Source of the DNA: Longibacter salinarum
Lineage (GTDB): Bacteria; Bacteroidota; Rhodothermia; Rhodothermales; Salinibacteraceae
Assembly (NCBI RefSeq): GCF_002554795.1
Contig: NZ_PDEQ01000001.1
Location: 558,001-622,000 of the forward strand
Length of the DNA: 64,000 bases
Reading direction: 5' to 3'
The position numbers and the translations under genes are program-made. Of the stretch, positions 44,296 through 54,459 are shown in pieces. Numbering within the stretch: the first letter of the stretch is position 1; the number at the start of each line of letters is the position of its first letter. The notes under the pieces are model-generated. The model was not told where the DNA came from. It worked only from the letters and a program-made list of their open reading frames with translations, and did no database searches.

Positions 44296-44492
44296 GACCT
44301 ATTTGGCCGATGGATCTCAAAACGTAAGGACACTCGTTCATGCCTATGATGCGTCTGACGGTGATCTTTTCGCGATGACGCCGTTGACACAATTCGCGAG
44401 ATCAACCAGACCATGTGTTGCGAACATAGCGAGGACCGACCAGCGGGAGGTCCGTACCACCGAATCGCCGAAGGCTGTCCGCCAAACAGGTT
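44296..44492 (-). repeat. TIR-bounded dispersed repeat, copy 2 (MITE-like)
   Basis: A 197-base copy, inverted with respect to copies 1 and 3. In its own orientation the start AACCTGTTTGGCGGA is perfect and the far end (GACCTATTTGGCCGA when read from the plus strand) has three changes. Internal blocks match copy 3 closely: TACGGACCTCCCG, GGTCGGTCCTCGC, TTGATCTCGCG, ACGGCGTCAT and GCGAAA. It lies between the redoxin gene and the NSS transporter gene. A frame through it can be translated in this copy, but it is not conserved in the other two. Confidence 0.8.
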
Positions 44493-44750
44493 CTGAAAGC
44501 GAAACACGAAACCGTCGGTCAAGAGCTGGGCGACGTTCGGAAGCATGTTGCGCCTTCCGCCACATTAAGGTACATGGGTCCGTCGATTCGTGTTTGCGCA
44601 AAAACGTCCCGACACCGGACAAACTGCATCTACCGCCAAATCGATCCGCGGGCAATACATTCGCAGGCCCTCATACCGCGCATCGCACAATCGTGAAAAT
44701 GAACACCTCCAGATAATGCAGGGGCCGCGTCGCATGAGCGGTGAAACACG
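44493..44750. other. Intergenic after repeat copy 2
   Basis: About 250 bases between the repeat and the end of the transporter gene. Nothing recognised. Confidence 0.4.
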
Positions 44751-46256
44751 CTATTCGACTGGTGAGGTCTGACCCAGCGTTCGACGAGCCATAGTCTTGT
44801 TAAGCGCGAGAAAGACGACGATAGCGAGCCCCCATTGAACGAGGCATGTCATCACAGAGAACGGCTCCAGCGGGTTGAACCAGCTATCCGGCGCGTACAC
44901 AGCTGCCGACTGCCACAACCACCATCCAAGGAGAATGACCGCCTGCACGGGGACCAGAACCCCGACAAGCACCTCCCACACGCGGCCTGGATCTCTGTCG
45001 CCTTGAACCGAAGCGATCGCGTCGACCCGGAAGTCTCCGACGCCGTACGATATAACCGCAGCGGCAACCAGTGCTCCCGAAATCAGCAAACCGATGCCCC
45101 ACACGAAATCCTGATTGGCGAAGATGTCGAGATTTAGAGCAGACGGTACGCCGAAGAGAAAGCCGAAGCCGCAGACACCCAGAATAGCACTTTTGCGGTC
45201 GATCCCGAAGTCGACGAACGTGCGCGTGGCAAGCTCAATCATCGAAATGAGGGAGCTGAACGCGGCGAACGAGAGGCCGAGAAAGAAGAGCACAGCAAGC
45301 ACCGACCCGAGCGGCATGTCCGCAAACAGCCGTGGCATCCAGATGAACGTGAGTCCGGTTCCAGCCGGCCCGCTCGTCTGCATCACGCCCAGGATGTCTC
45401 CTTTCGACATTTCCGCACCCAGCGTCGCAAAGACGGTCCCGAAGATAATCATACCGGCCATGAGCGAGACGATGTTGTTGCCAATCCCGGTGATGAAGGC
45501 ATTCGTCACAACGCCATGTCGACTCTGCATGTAGGCGGCGTACGTGAGAATCAGCCCCCACCCGGCCCCGGTGTCCCAGGCATTTTGCGTGAGCGCCTCC
45601 AACCAGATCTCAGGCCGGGCGAGCTGCTCCCACTGCGGATTGAAAAGAAAAGCGATGCCGTCCCCGGCTCCGTCGAGCGACAGCGTCCACCCCAGAGCGA
45701 ACAGGACGATGACCAGCAGCGTCGGGATGAGGACTTTGTTGACCGTCTCGATTCGGCGCACCCCCGTCCACACGGCAAAGGCCCCGAACGCCATGGCCGC
45801 CGCATGAAACCAGAGCGGCGTGTACCCAGCCTGGAAGGCGTCCCATACGCCCTGCGCAGATTCCTGAGTTAATGGCAGTGGGTTTGTGAGCATCTCGACG
45901 AAATAAAAGATGCACCACCCGGCCACCACGGCGTAGTAAAACATGATCGCGGATGCGACCATTCCGACGAACGCGCCCATCCACGCCGACCGCTCGCCCG
46001 CGATGCGAACGAACGTACCGACCACACCGCTTCGCCCTTTTCGACCGAGCGCGTACTCCGCGATAATGAGCGGAATGCTCCAGAGAAACAGAAATGTGAT
46101 CCACGCGATGAGGAACGCACCGGCTCCCTCCTCTCCACCATTCGTCGCAGCGATTCGCGGGAACCGCCAGATATTCCCCGTCCCGACCGCGATGCCGAGA
46201 ACGCTGAGAATCAATCCGAGACGAGACGAGAAACGCGGTTGGTCGCTTGAGGCCAT
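44751..46256 (-). CDS. Sodium-dependent neurotransmitter-symporter (NSS/SNF) family transporter
   Basis: A 501-residue inner-membrane protein with the NSS opening FSSRLGLILSVLGIAVGTGN followed by IWRFPRIAATNGGEEGAGAF. This unwound helix 1 segment carries sodium and substrate sites in LeuT. Twelve or so hydrophobic segments follow, including MSKGDILGVMQTSGPAGTGL and LSFAAFSSLISMIELATRTF. Many bacterial members carry amino acids; the substrate is unknown. ATG at 46256 is the natural start. Confidence 0.93.
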   Translation of the reverse strand: MASSDQPRFSSRLGLILSVLGIAVGTGNIWRFPRIAATNGGEEGAGAFLIAWITFLFLWSIPLIIAEYALGRKGRSGVVGTFVRIAGERSAWMGAFVGMVASAIMFYYAVVAGWCIFYFVEMLTNPLPLTQESAQGVWDAFQAGYTPLWFHAAAMAFGAFAVWTGVRRIETVNKVLIPTLLVIVLFALGWTLSLDGAGDGIAFLFNPQWEQLARPEIWLEALTQNAWDTGAGWGLILTYAAYMQSRHGVVTNAFITGIGNNIVSLMAGMIIFGTVFATLGAEMSKGDILGVMQTSGPAGTGLTFIWMPRLFADMPLGSVLAVLFFLGLSFAAFSSLISMIELATRTFVDFGIDRKSAILGVCGFGFLFGVPSALNLDIFANQDFVWGIGLLISGALVAAAVISYGVGDFRVDAIASVQGDRDPGRVWEVLVGVLVPVQAVILLGWWLWQSAAVYAPDSWFNPLEPFSVMTCLVQWGLAIVVFLALNKTMARRTLGQTSPVE

Positions 46257-46388
46257 GCGAGGGGCAAGTGAAATGAATGATCAGAGTACGGGAAGTCACC
46301 GCCCGTGTGAGGTCAGACGGATCGATACCGAAGAAAACGACCCGAGGGTAGAGAATCCACCGTTGGCCGAATCAAGATCGGCGTTCAT

Positions 46389-48908
46389 TCAGCGAGTGGA
46401 GGGCTGCAGCGAGGACCGACCCGTTATAAGCGAGTCCGGTAGGTCTGACGGCGACGCAGGAAACCGAACGGGGAAGTACTCAAAGTTGACGTATTCGTCG
46501 AGTTGGTCGTCGTAAAATCGAGGATGAAGGGGGTTGCCGCTCTGCCCTCCCGGCACGACCGCAACGGCACGCGGCGGGTCGACGGAGAAGTCGATGACGA
46601 AGCGCTGGCTTGCACTATGCGTCGCCTCTCGACCCCGTGCGGGCGACACCGTTGCATCGAATCCCGGATACGGCATCGGGCCGCGCCACAGCGGCTTCAA
46701 CTGCTCGGAACGCGTCAGATGACGAAAAATGACGGCGTGATGATCTCCCCAGCGCCAGTCCTGCGGCTCAGCACCGTGACGATCGTACAGGCTATCACTT
46801 GCGGTCACAAATGCACGACGAGCCACCTCCTGTGCGGTCTCCTCTTCCGCCGTCTCGGTCACATCGAACCACTGAGCGTTGGGATTTGCGTTGGCCAGAT
46901 CAAGAAGCACGGCATCTTCCGGACGGTTTTCACCGGTGAAAACATCCTCGTCCCAGACCATACGCCGAAGTTCTGACAGAAAAACGTCGAGAATGAGAGG
47001 CTCCGGTCGGTCGAGCGCGGCCACGCCGTCCCATTGAGCGAGCATACGTCGGAGTGAGTCGGCCTCCGGAGGCAAATCGCTGATCGACTGGATGAGCGGC
47101 AGAAATGCGTCTCGCTGCTGCACGTCGACGTCAGCCTGGTAGGACTGCAGGTCGAGGAACGAATGGGTACGTTGAGCCGCGAGGAGCGAGTCAATGCGAA
47201 GCGACCGCCATCCATCCCGCCAGTCATGGTTCAGGTAGTGGGGATACGTGTCATCCGTCGGCTTTTGATTCGCTGAGAACAGGTAGCCCTGATTCGGATC
47301 GCGGCTGTACGGTAACTCCTGGAACGGAATCCGACTCGTCCACTCACCTGCGTTTGACGTTCCATCAAGCAGTCCGCGCCCATGCCCCTGCCGACGCACC
47401 GGCATGTGCCCCGTCGAGCGAATTGCGATGTGCCCGTCGCGACCGGCGTAGAGGACGTTCTGCATCGGCGTGTCCCAGTCGCGGAGCGCCGCCTCGAAGT
47501 CGCCGAGCGAGTCGGCGTGGACCATTCCCCAGAGCGCCTTCAGCGTCGTGCTCGGCTTATGGGCGACCCACTGCTCAGCAACAGCGGCAAGTCGGCCGTC
47601 TGCGAGTCCTCCTGCAGGTGCGTCCGACGTGTCAGCAAAGTGAACGGGACCCCAGTGGCTGTAGTAGAGCGTGTCGATCACCGGATCGCTGTCTTTCACG
47701 CGAATCGTGTCGATCTCGGTGCGGAGGGAACGCCATTCCCCTTCAAAACGATAAGCCGAGCGATCGTCGCGCACTTCCATGGAATAATGATCGATCTGAT
47801 CGCTCCCCGTATTCGTGAACGCCCAGCCATGGTCGGGCGTGATGGCCTGTACGAGCGCAGGAGCACCCGGTACGGTCAGCCCATGGGCATTCATCGTCGG
47901 CGTCACCAGGTGCGCCTCGTACCAGATCGGTGGAAGCGATAGCCCGAGGTGCATATCGCCGGCCAAGATTGGCGCGCCGGTCGTCGCGCGCGTCCCACTC
48001 ACCGCCCAGTTGTTTGAGCCCTTACTTGGAATGTAACCCTCCGCGAGCGTGCCGCGGAGGTTAGCCCGACGGCGGTGACGCTGTGCCAGAATCGACCCCG
48101 CAGCCGCATCCCGCTCAGCGGATATCGCGGTCACCGTACGACGATCCACTGATCCGCCGGCTTCCGCATCTGACGATGGAATGATCGGGACGTACAATCC
48201 TGCCGGGTCCTTCGGATAGAGCCGGTCGTACCACGTCGAGTCGAGCTTCGTCTGAAGTGCGGCGTATCGCCCGTCGTCACTCGAATACGTCAGGTCGTAC
48301 GTCATGTACTGCAGGACGCGCATCGCCTGCAACCCATCGAATGGAGCAGGTTCATACCCGAGAAGTCGAAATTCCAGCGGCAGGTCCTCCGGCTCAAGGC
48401 GGTTCATGTGGGCCTGAACGCCGGCAGCATACCATGACACTAGACTGTCTTCGATGCCTCCCTCCTCTCGGATCCGCCGAAGGTTTCGACGTGCGCCCCA
48501 ATCCATCCCGGTCGATCGCAGGAACTGATCGGTCTCTATCGACCCTTCCCCGAAGGCTTCCGATAGCTTGCCAGCAGCAACACGAGGCACGAAGTCCAAC
48601 TGAAAGAGGCGGTCCGTTGCAACCAGATACCCGAGCGCGATGATAGCGTCCCGATCCGATTTTGCGTAGATGTGCGGCACGTATCGCTCGTCTCGAACGA
48701 CCGTCACGGGCTGATCGAGCGCATCGATGGTGAGCGTTTGCTCATTCGCAGCAGGGTGTGCGTTGCGCGCCGTGCGATGAAGTCCGTCAGCCGGATCAAA
48801 TAGGATCTCGAGAGGCGGGACGGCTCCAATCCCAACGTTTCCCATGTAAAGTAAAAGAGCAGCCAGAACGGCTGCGGAAAGCAGTTTTACCAGTCGGGAT
48901 GTAGTCAT
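46389..48908 (-). CDS. Penicillin acylase family protein (Ntn hydrolase)
   Basis: ATG at 48908 (MTTSRLVKLLSAAVLAALLL) gives 839 residues. A signal peptide or membrane anchor covers residues 7-27. The N-terminal part has YVPHIYAKSDRDAIIALGYL, typical of the alpha subunit. Autoproteolysis should occur before S298 (PSKGSNNWAVSG), which becomes the nucleophile of the beta subunit, and then GDMHLGLSLPPIWYEAHLV follows. Family members cleave penicillins or N-acyl homoserine lactones. It may be a quorum-quenching or peptide-amide enzyme; its natural substrate is unknown. Confidence 0.92.
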   Translation of the reverse strand: MTTSRLVKLLSAAVLAALLLYMGNVGIGAVPPLEILFDPADGLHRTARNAHPAANEQTLTIDALDQPVTVVRDERYVPHIYAKSDRDAIIALGYLVATDRLFQLDFVPRVAAGKLSEAFGEGSIETDQFLRSTGMDWGARRNLRRIREEGGIEDSLVSWYAAGVQAHMNRLEPEDLPLEFRLLGYEPAPFDGLQAMRVLQYMTYDLTYSSDDGRYAALQTKLDSTWYDRLYPKDPAGLYVPIIPSSDAEAGGSVDRRTVTAISAERDAAAGSILAQRHRRRANLRGTLAEGYIPSKGSNNWAVSGTRATTGAPILAGDMHLGLSLPPIWYEAHLVTPTMNAHGLTVPGAPALVQAITPDHGWAFTNTGSDQIDHYSMEVRDDRSAYRFEGEWRSLRTEIDTIRVKDSDPVIDTLYYSHWGPVHFADTSDAPAGGLADGRLAAVAEQWVAHKPSTTLKALWGMVHADSLGDFEAALRDWDTPMQNVLYAGRDGHIAIRSTGHMPVRRQGHGRGLLDGTSNAGEWTSRIPFQELPYSRDPNQGYLFSANQKPTDDTYPHYLNHDWRDGWRSLRIDSLLAAQRTHSFLDLQSYQADVDVQQRDAFLPLIQSISDLPPEADSLRRMLAQWDGVAALDRPEPLILDVFLSELRRMVWDEDVFTGENRPEDAVLLDLANANPNAQWFDVTETAEEETAQEVARRAFVTASDSLYDRHGAEPQDWRWGDHHAVIFRHLTRSEQLKPLWRGPMPYPGFDATVSPARGREATHSASQRFVIDFSVDPPRAVAVVPGGQSGNPLHPRFYDDQLDEYVNFEYFPVRFPASPSDLPDSLITGRSSLQPSTR

Positions 48909-49167
48909 TCGCACGTAGAAACGACAGATTATCGAGACATGAGACGTTGACGGAATCGTCCGTTGCCGATGGTGGTGTCACCGAAGACATATCGGCTTAA
49001 CACGGACACATCTATTCAGCGCCCATCGTTGGCGCGCAGCTGAAGCGGCGACTAAAGACGTCTCGTGGGCACCCTCCTGGCTTCTCTGCTGCGGAGACGA
49101 AACCAACCGTGTCATGCAGGTGAGCCCAGTCCTCGTATCCGGATCTCGTTATGAGGGCCTGGATATG

Positions 49168-50007
49168 TTATGACGAAACCTTGAGTTCGCTCGGTTCCGG
49201 CACATCCGTCGCGTCACCTGACGTTTCGGGTGGTCCCGGAACATCAAAGCCTTTTTCGATGCGGCGTAGCAGTTCATCCGTGGCGTTGGCATAATCCCGC
49301 GCACCGCGTGTCGTCGGGTCGTGGTCGAAGACGGTCGTTCCGTTATCGTGCGCCTCCGCGAGCGACGTGCTCGTACGAACGACGCTCTCCATCGCGTAAT
49401 TGCCATATTTCCGCCGGATATACTGCTGATACGTCTGGTGAATCCGTTTACGAGCATCCACCTGGGTGAAGAGCATCGACCGGGTCTGCAAGTTGGGGTT
49501 GAGCCGGTCGCGAACGAGACTTGTCGTCTGAAACGTCTGCTCGGCCCCAACAACTCCCTGATACTCGGGGAGAACGGGGATGACTACATGCTGGCTTGCG
49601 ACGAGAGCGTTCAGACTGTACACCGTCACCGCCGCCGCGGTATCGAACATAATGGCGTCATAATTCGGCTTCAACGCCTCAATCGTTTCGCGAACCCAGA
49701 GCACGTCCGTCGGCTTGTTCAGGCTGCGCATAAACTTCGTCAGCCGACTCGTCGACGGGATGAGATCAAAACCGCTGAGTTCGCGCGCCTGGATGCGGCG
49801 CGGATCAAGATTCGGGTCAAAGAGAGCGAGCACCGATTCCTCTGGAGGCGGCTCATCGACGTCGAGCGTGCGAGAAAGGAATCCCTGTGGGTCCAGGTCG
49901 AGCACAAGCACGCGCCGCCCGGACAGCCCGAGTGCCGAAGCGATGTGAATGACAGAGGTGGTTTTGCCCGTCCCTCCCTTATGGTTGCAGACGCTGAGGA
50001 CGATCAT
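49168..50007 (-). CDS. ParA-family ATPase
   Basis: A 279-residue protein with the deviant Walker A CNHKGGTGKTTSVIHIASAL (residues 7-26), DLDPQGFLSRTL near 37 and a Walker B-like DAIMFDTAAAVT. It is a ParA/Soj type ATPase that dimerises on DNA. No ParB gene lies adjacent, so it may serve another cargo or a remote ParB. The C-terminal 30 residues are acidic and disordered. Confidence 0.92.
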   Translation of the reverse strand: MIVLSVCNHKGGTGKTTSVIHIASALGLSGRRVLVLDLDPQGFLSRTLDVDEPPPEESVLALFDPNLDPRRIQARELSGFDLIPSTSRLTKFMRSLNKPTDVLWVRETIEALKPNYDAIMFDTAAAVTVYSLNALVASQHVVIPVLPEYQGVVGAEQTFQTTSLVRDRLNPNLQTRSMLFTQVDARKRIHQTYQQYIRRKYGNYAMESVVRTSTSLAEAHDNGTTVFDHDPTTRGARDYANATDELLRRIEKGFDVPGPPETSGDATDVPEPSELKVSS

Positions 50008-50719
50008 GAAGCACCGAATCCGCAGGGCGGGGACTTTTGAAGAGAGTTTGGGGGATGTATGCGTTCGACATTGCGCTACGTTCGCGGTGCCTCCTGCGCA
50101 TGGCGGGAGGCTGGTTCGAACGACCGTTCACCCGACTCAAACGTAACACGCGATGGCCAAAATTGCCGAGTGAGAGATAAGCACATGGTCAGTGCGTGCA
50201 GTGAACGGCAAAAACGACACCGTGGTGACGAATAACGCATCATCGAAGCCGATATCGAATGGCGACGCAAACATACACCGTCATCAAACTAGGCGTTTGT
50301 CCCCCATGTGTCAAATGGACGGCCGATTTCATTCGAGGAATGTCTGTCGCGATCCATAACACACAAAAGCGGTGCGGCCTGGCTGGTTTCCAAAATGGCT
50401 CGGTAAGGTGAAATCTTGCCGCAATTCACGACGACCAACGATGCCGCCAAACTCTTTCAGAAAAGTACACCTGAACATAGATCTCATCCAGGTCGTCAAG
50501 GAAGATGCCCATATAAGACGTAGAGATCGCGATGGGTCATTTGCAACCCATCGCACTTCTTGAGAACTCAAAAGGATCACCAGACCTCCACGTGAATGTT
50601 TTTACCTTCGCACACCTGAACTCAGTGTGCTCGACCGAACTCGAACTGGGTGCCCTTGTTACGTTATTCTCCGGTCTGTACGTCCGGTTATCCGACCTAT
50701 CCACACGTCGCCCGCTCTA
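50008..50719. other. Intergenic of about 700 bases
   Basis: No convincing gene: the frames present are short and opposed, and none has a recognisable fold. No repeat or RNA seen. It separates divergent ParA and Lnt genes. Confidence 0.4.
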
Positions 50720-52318
50720 GTGAATCATCAACTATTTAGCCGAGCATTAGTGACGGGCGTGTGTCTCGGTTTCTCATTCCCGTTGGTTGGATTTGACGTC
50801 GTTCCCCAGGGGTGGCTGGCACTTTTTGCGTTCATCCCGCTCCTCGGGGTGACACTCGTGCAGCGACGAATCCCTCCCGGGGAGGCCTTCGCCTACGCCC
50901 TCGTCGCCCATCTCATTGCGTACGGAGCGGCATTCCAATGGGTACATTTTCACCCGATGGCGAAAACAGTTCTCGCCTCGGTCGGCGGCATCCTCTTTCT
51001 CGCTCTGCTTGGGAGCCTTCCGTGGGTTGGGGCCGCATGGATCCATCAGCGTTCGAACCCGGCAACAGCACTCGCCTCATGGAGTGTCCTCGTTCTCGCG
51101 CTTGAACATGGGCTGAGTCACGGTCCGTGGGCCCTACCGTGGACGGTACTTTCGCTAACGCAGGCGAACCTGCCCTATTCAGGGCTTGCAGCAACACTGG
51201 GTGCACCGGGTCTATCAGCAATCGTTCTTGCAACAAACAGTACGATCGCCTACGCAGTCCACCGGCCAACGAGTCGCGCTGACGCACTCGATCGTCGCAA
51301 CACCGAAGTCGTTCGCTTTCCGCTGCTCGCACTCGGCACCCTTGCTACACTGATTGTCATTGGCTTGGGCCTGTTCGATCCACCTTCACGAGGAAATCCC
51401 GTTGCGGAATCCTACCTGCGCCTCTTTCAGCCTGGGATCTCGGCGACTGAATGGGCCAAAACAGGTTCGCTCACAAAGGCAGAACGCCTCCTCGCGATGA
51501 CGCGGGATTCAACAAACGCACCGGAACCGCGGGCGTCATCTCATGGCCAGCGCGATCGGAAACTCGCAGCACGGGTCTGGCCGGAATCCGCCCTCCCCCC
51601 TGCTTTTTTCCGCAAACCAGATAGCAGTCACGTGCACCGGGCCATTCACTCCATGCGCGTGCCCCTCCTTACCGGGGCCGTTCGGCCCTACCATGATTCC
51701 ACGCTTCCAGCGTATCGGCGCTACACGAACGACGTACTCGTTTTTCAATCCGGAGACATTGTGGCGGAGTACTCGAAACGCCATCTCGTCCCGTTTGCCG
51801 AACACGTCCCTCTCGTTGACGACGTGCCCTTCCTTCGCTTTTTGACCGTCCCGGCGGGCGGGGTGGCAGGGTACGTCCGCGGCTCCGCCTCGACCATCGT
51901 TGAGGTGCCCTCGGCAGGCGGCATCCGGATTGCACCGCTCATCTGCTTCGAAACGATCCTCCGTCCATACACCCGACGCATGGCGGCAAAGCAACCACAT
52001 GTAATGCTCGCCGTTTCTCAAATCGGATGGTGGGGAAAATCATCCGTCCTTGCTCAGTATCGCGCCCTCACCAGCCTTCGCGCTATCGAGACCGGTCTCC
52101 CCATCATCGTCGCTACCGTTAGCGGCCCGACGTTTACAGCGTTTCCGAACGGAGGAATCCAGACGCATATCCGGTGGATGCAGGCCGGGACGGCCGATGT
52201 TGCCATACCAGACTCAACGTGGACCGTGTATCGATCCCTGGGGATTTGGATGGACGCAGCTGTTATGGTCGCCCTCTTCCTTTTCGTCTACGTAGCAACA
52301 AGCGCCCGAGAGCGCTAA
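50720..52318 (+). CDS. lnt: Apolipoprotein N-acyltransferase
   Basis: GTG at 50720 (VNHQLFSRALVTGVCLGFSF) gives 532 residues. Several membrane helices (about 10-235) precede a periplasmic nitrilase domain with the Glu-Lys-Cys triad E289 (VWPESALP), K353 (YSKRHLVPFAEHVPL) and C409 (PLICFETI), and a last membrane helix near the end. Lnt adds the third acyl chain to lipoproteins, the last step of lipoprotein maturation in a bacterium with an outer membrane. Confidence 0.93.
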   Translation: MNHQLFSRALVTGVCLGFSFPLVGFDVVPQGWLALFAFIPLLGVTLVQRRIPPGEAFAYALVAHLIAYGAAFQWVHFHPMAKTVLASVGGILFLALLGSLPWVGAAWIHQRSNPATALASWSVLVLALEHGLSHGPWALPWTVLSLTQANLPYSGLAATLGAPGLSAIVLATNSTIAYAVHRPTSRADALDRRNTEVVRFPLLALGTLATLIVIGLGLFDPPSRGNPVAESYLRLFQPGISATEWAKTGSLTKAERLLAMTRDSTNAPEPRASSHGQRDRKLAARVWPESALPPAFFRKPDSSHVHRAIHSMRVPLLTGAVRPYHDSTLPAYRRYTNDVLVFQSGDIVAEYSKRHLVPFAEHVPLVDDVPFLRFLTVPAGGVAGYVRGSASTIVEVPSAGGIRIAPLICFETILRPYTRRMAAKQPHVMLAVSQIGWWGKSSVLAQYRALTSLRAIETGLPIIVATVSGPTFTAFPNGGIQTHIRWMQAGTADVAIPDSTWTVYRSLGIWMDAAVMVALFLFVYVATSARER

Positions 52319-52412
52319 ATCCACTGCGAGTCCATCCGCACCTCTCGACTTTTGCGGACAGGGCCTATACATTTATTGCCTTAATCGCGTCGCTGCCTCC
52401 CCCCCTCCTACC

Positions 52413-53006
52413 ATGCAACTATCGACAAAGCTGATTCTCGCGTCTCAGTCCCCTCGACGCCGCGAACTTCTCGAACAGCTCCAGCTCACGTTCACCGTTC
52501 GCGTTAGCCCGGCAGAAGAGGTAATCCCAGAAGGCGAACCTCCAGCCGTCGTCGCACAGACGATCGCAACGCAGAAAGCGATTCCCGTAGCGGCAGAGCA
52601 TCCAACAGCTCTAACGCTTGCAGCCGACACGATCGTCGTGCATGACGACGAGATCTTGGGGAAGCCGACATCGAAGCGACATGCCGTTCAGATGCTCGAT
52701 CGATTGCAGGGCACGACGCACGACGTGTACACGGGCGTCTGCCTCGTTCACCCGACCTCGAACCGGGAAGTAACTTGTTACGAACGGACCCGTGTGACCT
52801 TTGCTGCCATTGAATCGGACGAGATCGAAGCCTACGTCGCTTCTGGATCCCCCATGGACAAAGCGGGCGGTTATGGTATACAGGATCGCATGGGACCGTT
52901 GTACATCGAAGGCATCGCGGGCGACTACTACAACGTGATGGGACTCCCCTTGAGGCGCCTGTACGTCACGCTGAAATCGGATTTCAGTGATCTCCTGCTC
53001 TTCTAG
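52413..53006 (+). CDS. maf: Maf family nucleotide pyrophosphatase
   Basis: A 197-residue protein with LILASQSPRRRELLEQL at residues 7-23 (the nucleotide-binding start), LAADTIVVHDDEILGKPTS (70-88) and the end KAGGYGIQDRMGPLYIEGIA with NVMGLPL. Maf proteins hydrolyse dTTP, UTP or modified nucleotides to clear them from the pool. The gene follows lnt by 94 bases and precedes the amidotransferase gene by 61 bases, all on the plus strand. Confidence 0.93.
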   Translation: MQLSTKLILASQSPRRRELLEQLQLTFTVRVSPAEEVIPEGEPPAVVAQTIATQKAIPVAAEHPTALTLAADTIVVHDDEILGKPTSKRHAVQMLDRLQGTTHDVYTGVCLVHPTSNREVTCYERTRVTFAAIESDEIEAYVASGSPMDKAGGYGIQDRMGPLYIEGIAGDYYNVMGLPLRRLYVTLKSDFSDLLLF

Positions 53007-53067
53007 CGAAGGTCTCCCCGCCTCGTAAAGACCTTCTTCCCCTTACGCTTCTTACTTGAGCCTGTAC

Positions 53068-53853
53068 ATGTCCGACTCCCCATTCGACCAGATCCGCGTG
53101 CTTCTCATTCAGGCTCGCAATACGGCCGACATGGAACGGCAGGAGCAAGGCTGCTTCGCAGACCGAACGAAGCTTCGAAAGGAGCAATTTAAAAGCGTGA
53201 ACGTCGTCCGCGAACCACTGCGCGTCGAATGGCTCGACGCTGTTGACGCTGTAATGATCGGTGGCGCTGGCGAATATTCCGCTATGGACAACCCGGCGTG
53301 GATGCCTGCGCTACTACGAATGGTTCGCATCTGTCGGGAGAAGCGAATTCCGACCTTCGGCTCATGTTGGGGCCATCAGGTCATCGCACGCGCTCTGGGC
53401 GGCACCGTGATCCACGACAAGAAACGCGCAGAGCTAGGCTGCGGAAAGGTGCACCTCACGGAGGCCGGACAGGACGATATCCTCTTTTCCTCGTTTCCCT
53501 CTACCTTTAATGCGAATATGGGCCACCACGATCGGGTGATCGAGCTTCCCTCCGGGGCCATCGAGCTCGCCAAAAATGGTCAGCCCAATCAAGCCTTCCG
53601 CCTCCCGGACGCGCCCATGTACGGAACACAATTTCACTCCGAACTTGATGCGGACAGTGAACGCGAGCGTCTGATCGCCTACCGCGACTATTACCGCGAC
53701 GACCTACCCGATGAAGCGGAGTTTCAGGCCGTCCTGGACGGACTTGCCGAAACGACGGAAGTGGACCACCTGCTCCGAGACTTTCTCGACGTCTTCGTCT
53801 TGAAGCGAAGTGAAACCTCGACTGCGAAGCGCAGCGATGAGGCCGCTACGTAA
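53068..53853 (+). CDS. Class I glutamine amidotransferase-like protein
   Basis: ATG at 53068 (MSDSPFDQIRVLLIQARNTA) gives 261 residues; a TTG at 53056 is also possible. A stand-alone class I amidotransferase domain with oxyanion/nucleophile GSCWGHQVIARALGG (Cys near residue 95), and the His-Glu pair in YGTQFHSELD. The acceptor is unknown; stand-alone GATases of this type are often annotated as GMP synthase-like. The last 30 residues are a charged tail. Confidence 0.87.
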   Translation: MSDSPFDQIRVLLIQARNTADMERQEQGCFADRTKLRKEQFKSVNVVREPLRVEWLDAVDAVMIGGAGEYSAMDNPAWMPALLRMVRICREKRIPTFGSCWGHQVIARALGGTVIHDKKRAELGCGKVHLTEAGQDDILFSSFPSTFNANMGHHDRVIELPSGAIELAKNGQPNQAFRLPDAPMYGTQFHSELDADSERERLIAYRDYYRDDLPDEAEFQAVLDGLAETTEVDHLLRDFLDVFVLKRSETSTAKRSDEAAT

Positions 53854-53898
53854 TCTCAAACCGTAGGGAGCCAGGTCGGTCGTGCCGTCCCCATTCTT

Positions 53899-54342
53899 CT
53901 ACTCCCCTTGCGACGGCGTCATGCGGTACACGGCCTCTGCCCGGTCGCACGGTCCACCGACCGGCGGATTCGGCTTCCGTACCGTCACTTCGACGGACTC
54001 GATGTTCGGGTAGAACTCCGCGACCTTGTTCGCAATGCGATATGCCAGCTTCTCGATCAGGTAAAAGTTATTCTCGGTCACCAGCTCGCGGACGAAGGTG
54101 TAAACCTTCTCGTAGTTCACCGTTTCGTCCAGATCATCATGCACCGCGGCAGACTCAAAGTCGAGATCGACCGACACATCGACCTCGTAGCGCCCCCCGA
54201 TCCGATGCTCTTCCTGCATCACGCCGTGATGACCATAGAAGACGGCATTGATAAGCCGCACCGTTCCGATCGTCGATCCTGTGCGACCGGATGAGTTGGA
54301 CAGGGCGCGACCCGAAGAGTCAGGTGAGGACAAGGCAGACAT
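53899..54342 (-). CDS. folB: Dihydroneopterin aldolase
   Basis: A 147-residue protein; the first 26 residues (Ser-rich) precede the FolB domain, starting VRLINAVFYGHHGVMQEEHR. It has DETVNYEKVYTFVRELV, FYLIEKLAYRIANKV and VEVTVRKPNPPVGGPCDRAE, with the Lys of the last motif as the catalytic base. FolB converts dihydroneopterin to hydroxymethyl-dihydropterin in folate synthesis. The Ser-rich head may come from a start further in (the ATG at 54342 is the only one). Confidence 0.92.
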   Translation of the reverse strand: MSALSSPDSSGRALSNSSGRTGSTIGTVRLINAVFYGHHGVMQEEHRIGGRYEVDVSVDLDFESAAVHDDLDETVNYEKVYTFVRELVTENNFYLIEKLAYRIANKVAEFYPNIESVEVTVRKPNPPVGGPCDRAEAVYRMTPSQGE

Positions 54343-54459
54343 GAAGTGATACGCGGTCAGAAAAAACTGTTGGTGAAACCACGATGTGTCGACACACGCG
54401 AGAAGCCCCCTGACGGGACGTGCAGGAGGCCTCCGAAGGAATGTGCGAATCTCTTGGTA

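Noticed and set aside
44274-44546. A small protein encoded by repeat copy 2 (frame with LFGGQPSAIRWYGPP)
   Set aside because: The other copies share the DNA but not an uninterrupted frame: copies 1 and 3 shift frame or stop, so the conservation is at the DNA level.
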